From contig JAAXNY010000013.1 in assembly GCA_013420905.1 (NCBI GenBank), positions 1,860,001 through 1,924,000 on the forward strand: DNA of 64,000 nucleotides, written 5' to 3'. The notes beneath the pieces were generated by a model. That model searched no databases. It saw only the letters and a program-made list of their open reading frames with translations, and was not told the DNA's origin. Below, piece after piece: positions 9,891 to 21,888 of the stretch (positions within the stretch are counted from its first letter, which is position 1; each line of letters starts with the position of its first letter). The position numbers were made by a program, and so were the translations under genes. The stretch comes from Collybia mongolica (lineage: Eukaryota > Basidiomycota > Agaricomycetes > Agaricales > Clitocybaceae).

Positions 9891-11992
9891 ATGGATGCGA
9901 ACTTTTCCCACCCATACGTGGCCTTGGGAGGCTTGATTATCGTGCTGGTACTTTGGAACAATGTCTACAAGCGATCAAGATTGAGCCACCTCCCCCCACC
10001 TCCTGGGCCAAAGGGTTACCCTGTCATTGGGAACCTCTTTGGTATTCCCCAGGGGAAAGCGTGGCTTGTATATGACAGCTGGTTCAAGACCTACGGTATT
10101 TTGTTCGTAAACCGCTCATTGATTATCAATGACAAGCTGCACAGGTGATATTGTTTACTTCAAGGTCTTCAATCAAGGCTACCTTGTCCTCGGTTCTGTG
10201 AAGAGGACGAATGATCTCCTCGAGAAGCGATCTGCGAACTACTCCGATCGCCTAGGATCGCCGATGCTCATCGACCTGTGAGTTGATTAACTCATACAAT
10301 CAATCATTACCTCATAATATACATGCGCCCCAGCATGGGGTGGGATATTATTATATCATTTCTACCTTATGGTCAATGGTGGCGACGTCACCGACGTGCC
10401 TTTCATGAGCACTTTCGCGCAGGTGCAGTGTCCAAGTACCAACCTACCCAACTGAGGGAGGTCCATGCCTTCCTTCAACGTCTGCTTGAGAGTCCTAAAA
10501 ACTTTAGGCATCATATTCGACAGTGAGCTCATATTCCCTCCAGCTTCGTTGCCTATGTATGCTCATGACTGCTACAAAGCTCCTTTGCAGCGACAATCAT
10601 GGATGTGGCATACGGGATCAATGTTTCTGAATCAAATGATCCTTACATCACGATTGCTGAAGAGGCGCTAAACGGTATCGCCCAAGCTGGTATACCAGGT
10701 CAATTTCTTGTTGATTTTCTGCCAATTTTAAAGTACATGCCGAGTTGGATGCCAGGCGCTAGTTTCAAACGAAAAGCGGATTATTGGAGAGGCCTGAATA
10801 TCGAGATGCTAGAAAAACCTTTCGACCATGTCAAAAAATCTCTTGCAAGTTTCAATTTACTCGAGCAGCCCTCCCCCGCATTGATATATTCATGATAAAC
10901 AGCGCCTTGGAAGCGCGGCACCATCAGTAGCTGCAGCACTCATTGAGGCTTTACCCAATGAATTTGACGAACGCCGAGCTGAGGAGGAACGGGTGGCGAA
11001 GGATACAGCTGTTGTGGCGTATTTCGGTAAGAGCCCCTACATTTCCCAGCAAGCCTAAATTATTCAATGATCTATCAAGGTGGTGCGGACACTGTGAGCC
11101 GAAATATCTTGTTGACTGTCAGGGGCCCAATTTCTTTGTATAGACCGTCTCCTCCGTTATGTTTTTATTTTTGGCGATGGCGATGTATCCTGACGTCCAG
11201 CGGAAAGCTCACGCCGAACTCGACACAGTTATCGGGCCAAATAGACTTCCTGACTTCAATGACAGACAATCGCTTCCATATATAAATGCCATGGTCAAGG
11301 AGACGTTGCGGTGGCAATTGGTACTCCCACTCGGTTAGCATGTCTCCCAGAGTGACGCCATGAGAGGCTGATAACAACGATACCAAACAGGCGTTGGTCA
11401 CATGTGTACTGACGATGATGAATACGATGGCTATTTCATTCCTAAGGGCACACTTGTCTTGGGCAATTCTTGGTGAGTTATCTCTCCTCTGTTCACCATT
11501 TTGCGATTTATGCAGTCGCCTGTTATAGGTCGATTTTACACGATCCCGAAATTTACCCCTCACCTGAAGAATATAAACCGGAGCGTTGGTTGAAGGACGG
11601 CAAACTCAATCCTGATATTCCGAACCCAACCATCGCAGCTTTCGGGTTTGGTCGTCGGTAAGCTGCAACCCTGTTTTCCTTGCAATGTTACTTGATATTT
11701 GTCACAGCATCTGCCCAGGGAGACACTTCGGCGACAATTCACTCTATGCTATGATAGCGAATATCCTTTCTGTCTATAACATCAGTCCTCCGGTGGACGA
11801 ACAAGGAAACCGTACTCAACTCAAAGTTGAGCCTACTCCTGGCCTACTCTCGTAAGTTAAGCATTGATGGTATTGCCTTTTCGTATCTCAAAACCCTTCT
11901 TCCCTGTTAGCTACCCAGCGCCTTTTGAGTGTATAATCAAGCCGCGGTCCAGTGCCGCTGAAACCCTTATTCGCGAACAAACCATTCAATGA
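9891..11992 (+). CDS. cytochrome P450 monooxygenase 1
   Basis: A class II, ER-anchored heme monooxygenase. My model has 11 exons: 9891-10095, 10145-10277, 10334-10522, 10580-10844, 10903-11026, 11080-11093, 11144-11333, 11391-11472, 11529-11657, 11708-11851, 11911-11992. The spliced length is 1557 nt, 518 aa, the usual P450 size. An N-terminal membrane anchor (ALGGLIIVLVLW) precedes the hinge PPPPGPKGYP. WWRRHRRAFHEHF is the C-helix, the I-helix AYFGGADT uses a 14-nt microexon, KETLRW is the K-helix ExxR, PERW follows, and FGFGRRICPGR carries the heme cysteine. Intron 4 starts with GC (gcaagt at 10845) rather than GT. The family resembles basidiomycete P450s often annotated as O-methylsterigmatocystin oxidoreductase-like; the substrate is unknown. 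Confidence 0.93.
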
Positions 11993-12872
11993 TGCAGATT
12001 GGACGTGATTTAAATGACTCCCACCAGGTTGGATGTCAAATGTATACTAAAGTTGTCTTTCCAAATCTACAACATGTAATTCTACAGCGGTAAATCTCTT
12101 CAAATGTGATAACTTGTCCACATCAATGGGATAGTCATTGGCCATGTTCCAACAGTATAGCGCATGTATTTCTCATTGAGCACACATACGGCAAAGAGAG
12201 ACGGCACTTACCAATGCTTCCCGCTTTAGTGTTATAGATGCAAATCCCTGTGTGCTGGCCCAGGGTTCACTCCGAAAGGGCAGGAGGACATGGTTTGGTG
12301 TCCGTTGAGGGAAAGAACCGTGGTTGAATGTTATGTGGAGAGACGTGCGGCCAATGAGTCTTCTTCGAACCATGATTCTGGGATTAATGAAGGAATGACT
12401 GGAGGATGTGCCCTGTAGGGAACGTTACACCAAGCGCCAACGTGCGCAAAACTAGTTTCGAGACGACCGATTGCGAAAGGGCGACATTCTGAGATCTTAA
12501 GCTGATTGTTGGATTCGCGATGAAACGCGGACACTCTCATTGTCCTAGGCCCGTCCAAGCAAAAGGGAACGCCAAACTCGAGTTCTAGGCACTAGATATC
12601 CAGGAGAACACACCAAAGTAACTGGCTATGGATAAATCTTCAATATCGGGTGTCTGATATAATTATAATTGGTCACAACACTGAGAGTGTGACAGCGTGA
12701 CAAACCTCCTTAACCTCGACCTCTGGAGGCTGCCCAACTACCATATACCCTTCATATCAAAGTAACCTCCTTAATCATAAATTACCGAAAAGCGCTATTC
12801 TGGGTTGACCAAGGGCTCACGTATCAACCTGGACAACTATTTACCATTGCACACAGGAAACGTGTCGAAACC
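11993..12872. other. intergenic between P450 1 and GLE1
   Basis: No gene, repeat or RNA was recognised. Short minus-strand frames at 12173-12558 lack any recognisable motif. The region should contain the P450 3' UTR and the GLE1 promoter. Confidence 0.5.
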
Positions 12873-15024
12873 ATGCGGTTTAGTGCACCTAGATCTCTCT
12901 CGCCATCGCCAGTCAGAGGGTACGAGACGTGCCTAAAACTTCATTGCTGTGGTCTAATCTTTGTTTCTATACAGCAAGGTCCGAAGCAGGTCAACATTCG
13001 GTCTCCAATCCGACTCGGAGGACTCGGACTACGATTCTGACTCCAATTCGAACTCATCCTCAGACTCGGATTCGGATTCCGCAGGCTCTTCGACGTCAGG
13101 AGCGAGCTCCTCAGCGTCATCTTCAACCGACTCGTTTTGCTACGCCTCCGATTCTGATGTGCCAATATTACCACCGTTCGTCAATGTATTTGAGGTCTGG
13201 TGCCACAATTGATTTTTTTTTTCTTTCATATCATAGGAAACCAAGACATAGCTCGCAAAATCCGGCTGAACAACGACATATAGAAGAGACGGTGGCTGCT
13301 ATACGATTGCGAACGCGACATAACGACCCTTATGAAGAATGGGAGAAGCAGACGCGAAAGGATGCATTTGTGCGTGTTTTTTTCTCCTTTTTGTGTACCT
13401 ATGGCTGACTCTCGTAAAATTACAGCGTATCGCACGGAAAGAACTCAGCGCCACGCAAATTCGGCTTCGTGATGAGAAAGCTTCAACGCGAACCAGGGAG
13501 CAACAACATCTTGCCGCAATTCACGCGCAGCAAATGGCCGAAGTTCAGGCACAGCTTAAAGCTATGAGATTAAGACAACAGAATGATGAGAACAAGCTGA
13601 GAGAAGCGTGGAAGATACGAGATAAGAAGGTTTGGGAGAGGATAGAGTCCGTCATTAAGATTGAAGAGGACAAAGTAAAGGCGCGGCTAGAGCAGGAGCG
13701 AAAAGTGAGAGAAGAGGAAGAGCGTGTCAAGAACGAAGCGGAACTCAGGAGGAGACTCGTGGAGGAGAAGAAGCGGCAGGAGGAAGAGGAACGGCAGAGG
13801 AAGGAGCAGGAAGAAAAGAGGCTGAAGGAGGAAGAGAAGAAGCGAGAGGAGGAAGAGAAGGCACAACGGTTGGAAGACGAGAGGATCAGAACGGAACGCC
13901 TACAAGCGGAAAAGGCTCAAAGGCAACAGCTTGGTATATATACATCTGATGAGGACTGGAAGCAGGCTCGTGCCAACCTACATGTGAGACAAACTTAAAT
14001 CCCAATGCAAATATTCTGACCATCGTCACAGCGGCTGAAGACAGATACCATGCGGCCCGTCAAATCCGACAAAGCAGCCAAATCAGAGTGGGGTACATTC
14101 CGTCGTAAGATTACGCCCAAGATTGGGCAGATAACAAACGATAGCCGCGCCATAAATGACATAGTATGTTTTATGTGTCGTTACCCCTCTTCGTTAGCTA
14201 ACAGTTGTCATGACTAAATTCAGTTCGATCAACTGATCCTAATCCTTCATCCAACCGACCGCCCGCCCCACCATGAGAAAATCTACACCGCCCTTATGTA
14301 CTCCCTCGCCAAAGCGATCCTCCTGCAGGCCGAAACAGAGGTTACCGCCGAAAAGCGGAGCGCCATCCCCCTAGCGCAAGTAACCTTCAAACTCCTCGAG
14401 AAGCTCGACGGCTTCGCCGAAATCCTCTTCGCGAAGCTCGTGCAGCGGGTAGGCGGCTGGCCCATCCCCGCCGTCATACCATCCACAGACCACGACGGGA
14501 CGCAGTGGGGGGCCGAGGCGGACCGCACGAAGGCCATGGGATACCGCAAAAGCCAGGTCGGAGAGGGCCTCGAGACGACGGGTGAATACACCGCGCGCAT
14601 TGCGGGGATCATGAGGCTCTACTTCCACATCCTCAAGATCAAGCCCACATACAAGCCGCTGCACCCGGTGTTCCAGCTTCCCAGGTACTGGATGTGGGTG
14701 GCGCGGCTCATGGGCGAGCGGGGGCTGCTGGAGACCACGGTTGCGCCGCATCTGTTGTACAGTACGTTGATGGGGACTCCTTGTGCGTGTGTGATGACTG
14801 ACGATGTATATGTATTTTTTTTTCCAGCGGCGTTGGACGTGCTTGGATCTCATGCGAGAGAACTCTGGGGCCATCAGTGGAACAAGATGCTGGAACTGAT
14901 TTATGAAGGTGTGACGGTTGGTTTTGGCAACGGTCGTCAAATTGGAGGTAAGAGCCCTGAGGGCAAGGGGGCCCGTTTACGTGTTCAGTTTGAAGTAGAG
15001 AGGATTGTCACAGGTTCTTCATGA
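12873..15024 (+). CDS. GLE1: nucleoporin/mRNA export factor GLE1
   Basis: Gle1 sits on the cytoplasmic face of the nuclear pore and, with inositol hexakisphosphate, activates the DEAD-box helicase Dbp5 to release exported mRNPs. My model has seven exons: 12873-12919, 12975-13199, 13237-13369, 13426-13983, 14032-14163, 14224-14761, 14828-15024. It gives 609 aa with no frame breaks. An acidic Ser/Asp-rich N-terminus is followed by a long charged coiled coil (EEKKRQEEEERQRKEQEEKR region, about residues 220-320) and the C-terminal Gle1 domain starting near KITPKIGQIT. That domain contains the conserved patches GWPIPAVIPS, MGYRK, RLYFHIL and ELWGHQW. Intron 2 is only 37 nt. The family call is firm; the first small exon is the least certain part. 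Confidence 0.88.
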
Positions 15025-15451
15025 TCCTGTTATACTTCGTTCATTCGGTTTCTAGCGGAGACTTTTTTGTTTGTTTATCTGTCACATTGTGTATTATATT
15101 CAACATGCTGTTACTGGACCCATGATCTACCTTTACGGTCTTTTGAAATACCCCCTGTAACATTGACTCCAACCCTCTGGTCTGAGTATTCCTAGTTCTC
15201 TTCGGATATTCTGTACTGGGTAGGCTGTAGTTGTCTATTTAACAGGGATTTGATCAAATTCAGGTGGCCAGAATTCCACCCTCGCCGCACGTTTTCGCCC
15301 TCTCTCATACTTTACGAGTGCTCAACGCTCCAAGGTTTGTGACTTAAGTCTCGTCGTGTACTCCGTAGAAACTTGCTCACAAGACTTAATTACCCTATAT
15401 TTGTAGTATACATACACGATAAAACCAGGTCACATATCAATACATATTGTA
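15025..15451. other. convergent 3' region of GLE1 and the F-box gene
   Basis: This 427-bp gap separates two convergent genes and should contain both 3' UTRs and poly(A) signals. No other feature is seen. Confidence 0.5.
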
Positions 15452-17113
15452 CTAAGGATGGCGGTCCACAACTACATGCTCTACGATTTCACACAACCCC
15501 TCCTCTTGAGCCGCAGATACATCGCACAGAACCAACGTTAACTTGGCTATCGGCATATGACTCTCCTTTCTCTTCATCAACGCACGTCTCAACCATCTAT
15601 CCCTCTCCTCGTTATAACCCCATCCTTGCACTTTCAGCTCGCGCAAGGATGGAAAATATAGTGATGTTGGTTGACCCTTTCGCGTTCCCATGGGCAATCG
15701 TGGGGTTAACGGAATCTCCGTCACGAGTGCCTGAATCAACCCAGCATCCGATATGAAGTCACCAGCAGAAAGACTACGCAGTGACCTGAGCTGTCCGAAC
15801 AAGGACCAGTCAACAGTGCCAAAGTCATGTACACCCAAATATTGGAGACCTTCCAACGGCAGTATTCCTATGAGAGAGTTGCATATATCCGTGCGTTTAC
15901 GACCAGGAAGCGTCACCCAGAGACAGAACGGCGGTGACTCCTCGGAAGCGTCGACAGTTTTCGCGTCCCAAGCTTCGAGCTCGACCCGCCACGAAAAGTT
16001 GCACCACGCATCCAAGTGGCGAAATGGGCGACGAGTGCCCAACCCCTCGTCATTGATCAGACGGGATACCACTGAGGCCAAGTCTTCCAGCTCGGAAGAA
16101 TTGTGTGCCCCTTCCAGAATGAGTTTGACAGTCGACAGTGCGGGGAAGGTGAATTGGTTGAGTATGTGGAGGCAATCGACGACGCGGGCATTAATTATGC
16201 TTAACTGTGCGAGCCGCCGTAGGGGTGTGCGTTCATGGACAGGCGGGCATTCAAGGGTGGTTACGCGTGGGGTTTCGTTGACGGAAAGGATACTTTCCCC
16301 CAAAAAGAGGGTTTCGAGTTTAGACATGTTTTCCAAGGCAGCGATAATCATTTGCCCCGATAAGCCGTCCAGTCTGGAAGTTAATGTGAATGAAGTGATG
16401 CCGGTTAGGAAGGGGGAATTCCTGTCAAAGTCGCAGTTGTGGAGCTCCAGTTGGCGCAGGCGGGGAGTCCTTGCTGCAAATATGTTCTCTAGGAGGTAGA
16501 TGGGAAGGGCAGAGCCGCGGGCCACCCGCAAGGTGACTGATTCCAAGATATCTGCGACAACGGGAACGCTGGGGAGGATGGACCCGGCACAAAGAGGGTG
16601 TTGCCGAGCGTAGGGATTGTGGGCCACTGATATGGATAGACGGCGGATCCGGGGAATCTGTGCCCATACAGGGGAAATGTTCTTGATATAAGGGTTCTGT
16701 AGGTCGACTTCGACCACGAGTGGAGCCTTCTGGCTTCGGTCGAGCAGGGTTTCAACCCACCACTGCGATGCGTTCAGCGTGATGTACGTCCATAGGTTTG
16801 CGGAACCCAGTGCCAGTTCCCGCCAGCGAGAGCAGGTGTGAGATATATTTAACCACCGGTATTGGTATGTTTGACTCGAATCTCGGTCTGCGTTGGCGAC
16901 TAATTCGAACACGAGGCCGAGTACCTCTGGTGGAAGCTTGGAAACGGGCACGGTCGCGTTGTGCTGCCATGGCCAGTGTCGTTTCAATCCATAAATGGGC
17001 GTTTCTGCTCCTTTAATATCTTCGTTGAGTGTCTTATTAGGGTTCTTGACGGCACCCCAAACAACGGTCGGTGCCACATGGGGTTCTGATTCAATATGTT
17101 TAACGACGTACAA
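15452..17113 (-). CDS. F-box-like protein
   Basis: A single long frame of about 553 codons encodes a probable substrate receptor of an SCF ubiquitin ligase. The F-box is visible around residues 58-110 (SKLPPEVLGLVFELVA, then WLNISHTCSRWRELAL and LWTYI), the usual Agaricomycete pattern. The rest is Leu-rich with irregular repeats (LRQLELHNCDF, LETLFLGES, LRSLRSLSAGDF) suggestive of a degenerate LRR fold. No ATG lies near the 5' end of the frame, so translation probably begins in a short upstream exon that I could not place; a splice acceptor cacag lies at about 17115-17120. Agaricomycetes carry many such paralogs, and the target is unknown. Confidence 0.8.
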   Translation of the reverse strand: MYVVKHIESEPHVAPTVVWGAVKNPNKTLNEDIKGAETPIYGLKRHWPWQHNATVPVSKLPPEVLGLVFELVANADRDSSQTYQYRWLNISHTCSRWRELALGSANLWTYITLNASQWWVETLLDRSQKAPLVVEVDLQNPYIKNISPVWAQIPRIRRLSISVAHNPYARQHPLCAGSILPSVPVVADILESVTLRVARGSALPIYLLENIFAARTPRLRQLELHNCDFDRNSPFLTGITSFTLTSRLDGLSGQMIIAALENMSKLETLFLGESILSVNETPRVTTLECPPVHERTPLRRLAQLSIINARVVDCLHILNQFTFPALSTVKLILEGAHNSSELEDLASVVSRLINDEGLGTRRPFRHLDAWCNFSWRVELEAWDAKTVDASEESPPFCLWVTLPGRKRTDICNSLIGILPLEGLQYLGVHDFGTVDWSLFGQLRSLRSLSAGDFISDAGLIQALVTEIPLTPRLPMGTRKGQPTSLYFPSLRELKVQGWGYNEERDRWLRRALMKRKESHMPIAKLTLVLCDVSAAQEEGLCEIVEHVVVDRHP

Positions 17114-17428
17114 AATCCCTGTGCACTGACATACCAGTAGATCTAATCATGATATTCCAGGCAGGTCTTGATGATCGTGATTTCCGTAGTGGGTTGATGA
17201 TGGATGGGCGTCGACGGCTCGACAGCCGTGCGCGTGGTAACAATGTGTTTGTGCGGTGTAGCGACCGTTTGCATCACACACACACAACAATGGGAGCCAT
17301 TGTTTATAAAGCTGAGCTAGTGGTCTCTTCGCTCCCCCATCTGGCCTAGCGCCCTTCTTCACGCCATTCTTTTCTCTTTTACACCATTCTGAGCGCCAGG
17401 ACGCACCACACCTACACCAAGCACGAGC
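17114..17428. promoter_or_regulatory. divergent promoter region, F-box gene and lactonase-like gene
   Basis: This 315-bp interval lies between two genes read away from each other. It contains a TATA-like tttataaag near 17303, about 125 bp upstream of the lactonase start. The 5' exon of the F-box gene may also lie here. Confidence 0.4.
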
Positions 17429-18739
17429 ATGGTCAAATTCACCATCCTCGCAGGCGGATTTTCTACATTCATTGCGAGCTACCTCTTTGACTCGGACGCG
17501 AGCACTCTCACACTCGTTAAACAGTCTCAGACCGGAGAAAACCCTTCCTGGATTGCCTCTCACCCTCAAAACAAGACCATTCTCTAGTCTGTCCATCGTT
17601 TGCAGGTTATAAGTTGGATTGCTGATGCTTTAACAGTGCGGTGAATGAAATCTCGCCCGTTGGGAACATCCAATCTTTCCTAGTGGCACCGGATGGCGGT
17701 CTTACACTGGTGGACACCGTGTCGTCTGGTGGAAATGGACCAACGTTCTCCAATCCGCTCTCAACGGGGGAGGTGTCGGCCATGAACGTGAGATTCCTTT
17801 CTTGCCACTCTTTGGGCCATCTCACCGAACTTCATGAAGTTTGGGTCCCCGAACTGTTCTCTCGTTGCAACTGTCCCAGGCGATTCGCTTCACTTCCAGA
17901 AGGACTCCCCGGTCATTGAATTCCCTGTCGGCAACGGTCCTTCGCACCCACACATGTCGCTCGAATATAACGGCGAGGTTTTCGTAGCCGACTTGGGTGC
18001 TGACAAGATCTGGAGACTTGCGAACGACGGTGCACCTGGAAAATTCAAAGTGCAAGGACAGATCGACGTCGAGGCGGGCACAGGGCCCCGCCATCTTGCT
18101 GTCCACGGTGCGTCGAAGCTCCTTCTCGGCGCGGTCACATTAAATCAACTTCATATAGACGATATCCTCTTCATTGTAAACGAATTGAGCTCAACCCTCA
18201 CCGCCCAACAGATCCCTGCCGCACCAAACAACACCGCCCTCCCTCTCCTCGCCAACGTCTCTGTCGTGCCCCAAACAACACTGAACAGCACCTTCGCCGC
18301 TGCCGAACTTCTCATTTCAACCTCCTCCGAGAAATTCCCCAACTCACTCATCTACGTGAGCAACAGGAACCTCGGCCCCGAATTTGACGAGCGCGGCGAC
18401 ACCATCGCGATATTCGAGTTCAAGCGCGGTCCCACCTCACCGGAATGCGCCGCGTCCCGGAACGGGAAACGCATGCTGCGGCAGAGGCACAGGCGGCAGA
18501 GCGCAAGCACCGGGGGCGGAGCGAGCCTCACCCTCGTGGCGCAGGTGCACACGGGCCTTAAACAGATCAGGAGCATGAACTTGGGTCCGGTGGCCGGTGG
18601 CGGTGATGAGTTTTTGGTGGCGGGGGCGAATGTAGACGGGGGCATCGTGATGTTCCAGAGGGTGGATGGGGGGCGGAACTTGAAGGAGGTGGCGAGGAAT
18701 TCGGAGATTCAGAACCGGACGAGCTTCGTCTTTGTCTGA
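17429..18739 (+). CDS. lactonase-family seven-bladed beta-propeller protein
   Basis: This resembles the 6-phosphogluconolactonase-like / carboxymuconate cyclase-like family (lactonase, seven-bladed propeller), which hydrolyses sugar or aromatic lactones; the actual substrate cannot be told. My model has four exons: 17429-17586, 17637-17787, 17840-18107 and 18159-18739, giving 385 aa, normal for the family. The third intron (51 nt, gtgcgt...atag) is in frame and would be missed by an ORF finder; removing it restores VHDDILFIVNELSSTL. Typical blade motifs are VADLGADKIWRL, GPRHLAVH, NELSSTL, YVSNRN and FLVAGANVDGGI. The start MVKFTILAGG fits the family, and no signal peptide is obvious. Partial copies of its tail occur downstream at about 22.5 kb. 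Confidence 0.82.
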
Positions 18740-19074
18740 GGCTGGGATGGGAAAGGTATAACTTATGGTTCGTTGTATTGAATATTATAGATAGATAGAC
18801 AATGGATGGTATTAATCGTATGGACTCATGTCCATCCGCGCATATATAGTGTTTTCGCTCGCATTTGCCACCGTGAATGCAAAAAAAAGAAACATTAAAA
18901 GCGTGAAAAGCCTTGCTCCCTCCTCGGTCACTCGTAATAACCAACCTGACAGATAAGTATTTGATAACAGGCTTACACGGTAAAAGTTCGAAAAGGCTCT
19001 GAGTCTCTTACTACACAATGAGGTATCTGGGAAGATCTCTGTGTCCCCGGCTTATAACCTTGCTTGAGGCATAT
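18740..19074. other. intergenic, 3' flank of the lactonase-like gene
   Basis: No gene is seen. A segment near 18840-18895 (gtgttttcgctcgcatttg) recurs in diverged form near 22710, part of the segmental duplication described in the findings. Confidence 0.55.
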
Positions 19075-19420
19075 CTATTTAATGACATCAACAACGATCT
19101 TCCTGGTCATCAGAACCTCGACAGCAGGAGACCGTGACTTGGTTGTACACTTGAATGGTGCAGGGTACCTAGCAGGAATATAACGACGTCGCTCCAAGAG
19201 CCATTTTTATGACAAAGCTTACGACAGTATTCCAGACGTAGATTCAGGCTTGGGGCAGATAGGATTTCCTCGGCCATCCACGGGGCGACTGATGTTGTAG
19301 ACAAAGAGGCTAAGTGCGATCGTGGCGTAAAGCGAGATGCCTTCCCGGGCAGATGCTGTAGTGGACGTAAGCCAAAATCGGGTAGAAAAACTGGCTCCCA
19401 CTTGGGTGTTCTGGAGTTGA
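19075..19420 (-). pseudogene. cytochrome P450 C-terminal fragment (pseudogene)
   Basis: The minus strand carries the last two exons of a P450 closely related to gene 2: ICPGRH, then SLYATIALSLFVYNIS and GNPICPKPESTSG, then YPAPFKC near the stop at 19075-19077. About ten bases are missing after ICPGRH relative to the intact paralogs, which shifts the frame. Upstream exons are absent. This is a decayed remnant of an extra P450 copy. Confidence 0.8.
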
Positions 19421-19792
19421 TGTATAGCCGTGGCGCACGACCTTCAGATATGCTGATGATCGAGCCATCTGGGTTCCAAGAGATAAGGACTCTGGTTGAC
19501 ATGTTATAACGTATTAATTTGTGCGCAAGTAGAATCCCAAGATATTGCGGGTTCACTTCTTTAGGCTTGCAGGCCATGTCGCTGATGCCTAATTTTTGCA
19601 GAGTGTCGTTGAACAGTGCTGTATATTGGTATCTGCAAAGAAGCTTCGTTTGCATATAAAAAATCCGTATGGCCTGTGAGGGTCCGGATCTCTTACTACA
19701 TAATCGGCCATCCTGGAACGTCAATGTGCTCTTGCCCCCGCAATAGCTCCAACCAGAACATGTGGACCTAACAAGGTCTGTCGGTAACGTCA
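19421..19792. repeat. duplicated P450 3' flank, copy 1
   Basis: About 370 bp downstream (in gene direction) of P450 2 are repeated in diverged form at 22935-23240 downstream of P450 3. Shared words include ttaggcttgcagg, gtgtcgttgaa, gtatattggtatctgcaaa and caatagctccaacca. There is no open frame of interest. It marks one side of a tandem segmental duplication. Confidence 0.85.
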
Positions 19793-21888
19793 TCAATCAC
19801 TAACAGTGGCTTCCTCATGAATCAGTACTTCGGTAGCATAAGAGCGTGGCTTGATTATACACTCGAACGGAGCAGGGTACCTGACAAAGAACGAGTTCGA
19901 TGACGAGATGAAGTGACATTGACGAGACTCACGACACTAATCCAGATGTAGGCTCAGGCTTGAGGCGGATAGGGCTTCCTTGGTCATTTACAGGGGGGCT
20001 AATATTGTAGACGGAGAGAGTGAGCGCTATCATGGAGTAAAGTGAGCTATCACTCAAATGCCTTCCTGGGCAGATGCTGTAGTGAACGTGAGTTAAGATT
20101 AGGTAAAAGGATGGCTTCAACTTGCCGGCGACCAAAACCAAACGCTGCCATAGGACCTTGGGAATTGGAATCATTCTTGCCGTCCTTCAGCCAACGCTCT
20201 GGCATATACTCCTCGGGTGAAGAGTACACTTTAGGATCATGCAGGATAGACCTATGTCATATTTCCTTGTAAATCACTGCGCCAGAGCTCTCTGCCACAA
20301 CTCACCAGACGTTCCCTAAGACTAGAGTACCTTTGGGAATAAAGTATCCATTATATTTGTCATCACTGCTACACATATGGCCGATACCTGTATCACAGTC
20401 TTTAGCCTGGTTGGCTAATGAACTTGAAAGGTATACGCACCCAAAGGGGTTACAATTTGCCACCTCATCGTCTCTTTGACCATGGCGTTGATATATGGCA
20501 AGGATTGTCTGTCTCTGAAATTTGGCAGCCTATTAGGCCCTATAACAGAGTCTATCTCTGCCTGGCCTCTTCGCTGAACTTCTGGGTACATAGCCATTGC
20601 CAAGAAAAAAAATTGAACAGCTGAGGCAGTCTGTAGAGTAAAAATTTTCAACGGTCGACTCGAATAGATATGGGACAATACACCAACTTACAGTATCCAC
20701 ACCGGCTTATATATTTGTAATTGAGCTTTGTTTAATTAGAGGTAGAGAACTCCTCACCAACATATGCCATAGAGGCTGTGTCTTTGGCGAGCGCCTCCTC
20801 TTCAGCTTGATGCTCGCCTTGTTCCACAGGTAACGCTTCAATAAATGTCGCGGCTATCGATGGAGGTGCAGTACCCAAACGCTGGACATGGCAAATGTAT
20901 CATCATGGGATTCACAGAGATAGACCAAATAAGATGAAACTAACGATACATTCTTTCACATGTTCGAAAGGCTTGTCCCGCATATCAGCATTTAGTCTCC
21001 TCCAATAAGCCGCTTTCCGTTTAAAACTGGCGCCTGGCATCCAATCCGGTACAATTTTCAAGATTGGAAGTAGGTCCACGAGAAACTGGCCCAGTATCGC
21101 GGCTTGAGAGAAACTTTGTAAAGCCTCTTCAGCATTCGAGATATAAGGGTCGTTTGCTTCGGACACCTTGATTCCGTAAGATAGATCCATAAATGTAGCC
21201 GTAAAAGCACTTGAAGTCCCATTCATCTTGCATAATTGATCAAGGGAGGGGCAGCCACTCACTGTCGTATATAATGCATGAAGTTGTCTGGATTCACAAG
21301 CAGACGCCGAAGAAATGCATGCGTCTCTCTTAGCTGAATATGTTGGTACTTGAACACCGCACCGGCATGGAATTTCTCGTGGAAGGCGCGGCGGTGACGT
21401 CGCCACCACGGGTTATAAGGCATAAATGCCATGTTAAAATGAAATCCCATTCTGTACTCAGATAAGTGAACGGGTGACAATCTGGCACGAGATATTCGAC
21501 TCACAGGTCGATCAACATCGGCATATTAGGACGATCCGAGTATTTTGCGGAACGTTTTTCGAACAGGTCGTTTGTCCTTGCAGAAGAGCCGAGAAGGAGA
21601 TATCCCTGGCCAAGCACCTTAAAATATATAATATCGCCTGTGAAAGGCGAGCGATAAGCTCAGGTTGGTCTCAAACCAAAAAGACATACCATAAACTTTA
21701 AACCAACTGTCATACGTAAGCCAAGCTTTTTCATGGGGCATATTGAAGAGGTTGCCGATGATGGGAAAACCCTTTGGTCCCGGAGGCAAGGGAGGTCGGC
21801 CGGACAATGCTGTAACCTTCTGGGACGTATATCTCCACAGCATTAGAGCTATGAGAATGCTGCCTAATATTATGTGGGAATGAGACAT
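19793..21888 (-). CDS. cytochrome P450 monooxygenase 2
   Basis: A paralog of P450 1 on the opposite strand with the same exon plan (about 11 exons, ~515 aa). The start MSHSHIILGS at 21888 aligns with that of P450 1 and begins the membrane anchor (ILIALMLW); the stop is at 19793-19795. Visible motifs are PPLPPGPKGFPIIGN, WWRRHRRAFHEKF, a microexon giving AGVDT in the I-helix, KETMRW, YMPERW and FGFGRRICPGR with the heme cysteine. The I-helix has Val where AGADT is usual, a mild change. The intron splitting the heme-binding loop starts with GC (gcaagt, reading down from 20125). No frame break was found. The neighbouring copies at 19.1 and 23.2-36.5 kb are broken, so this is the functional member of the duplicated pair. 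Confidence 0.88.

Noticed and set aside
10140..10900. P450 1 as a pseudogene because of stops after KLHR, HIRQ and ALIYS
   Set aside because: All three stops fall inside introns (10096-10144, 10523-10579 and the GC-AG intron 10845-10902); the spliced gene is 1557 nt without a break.
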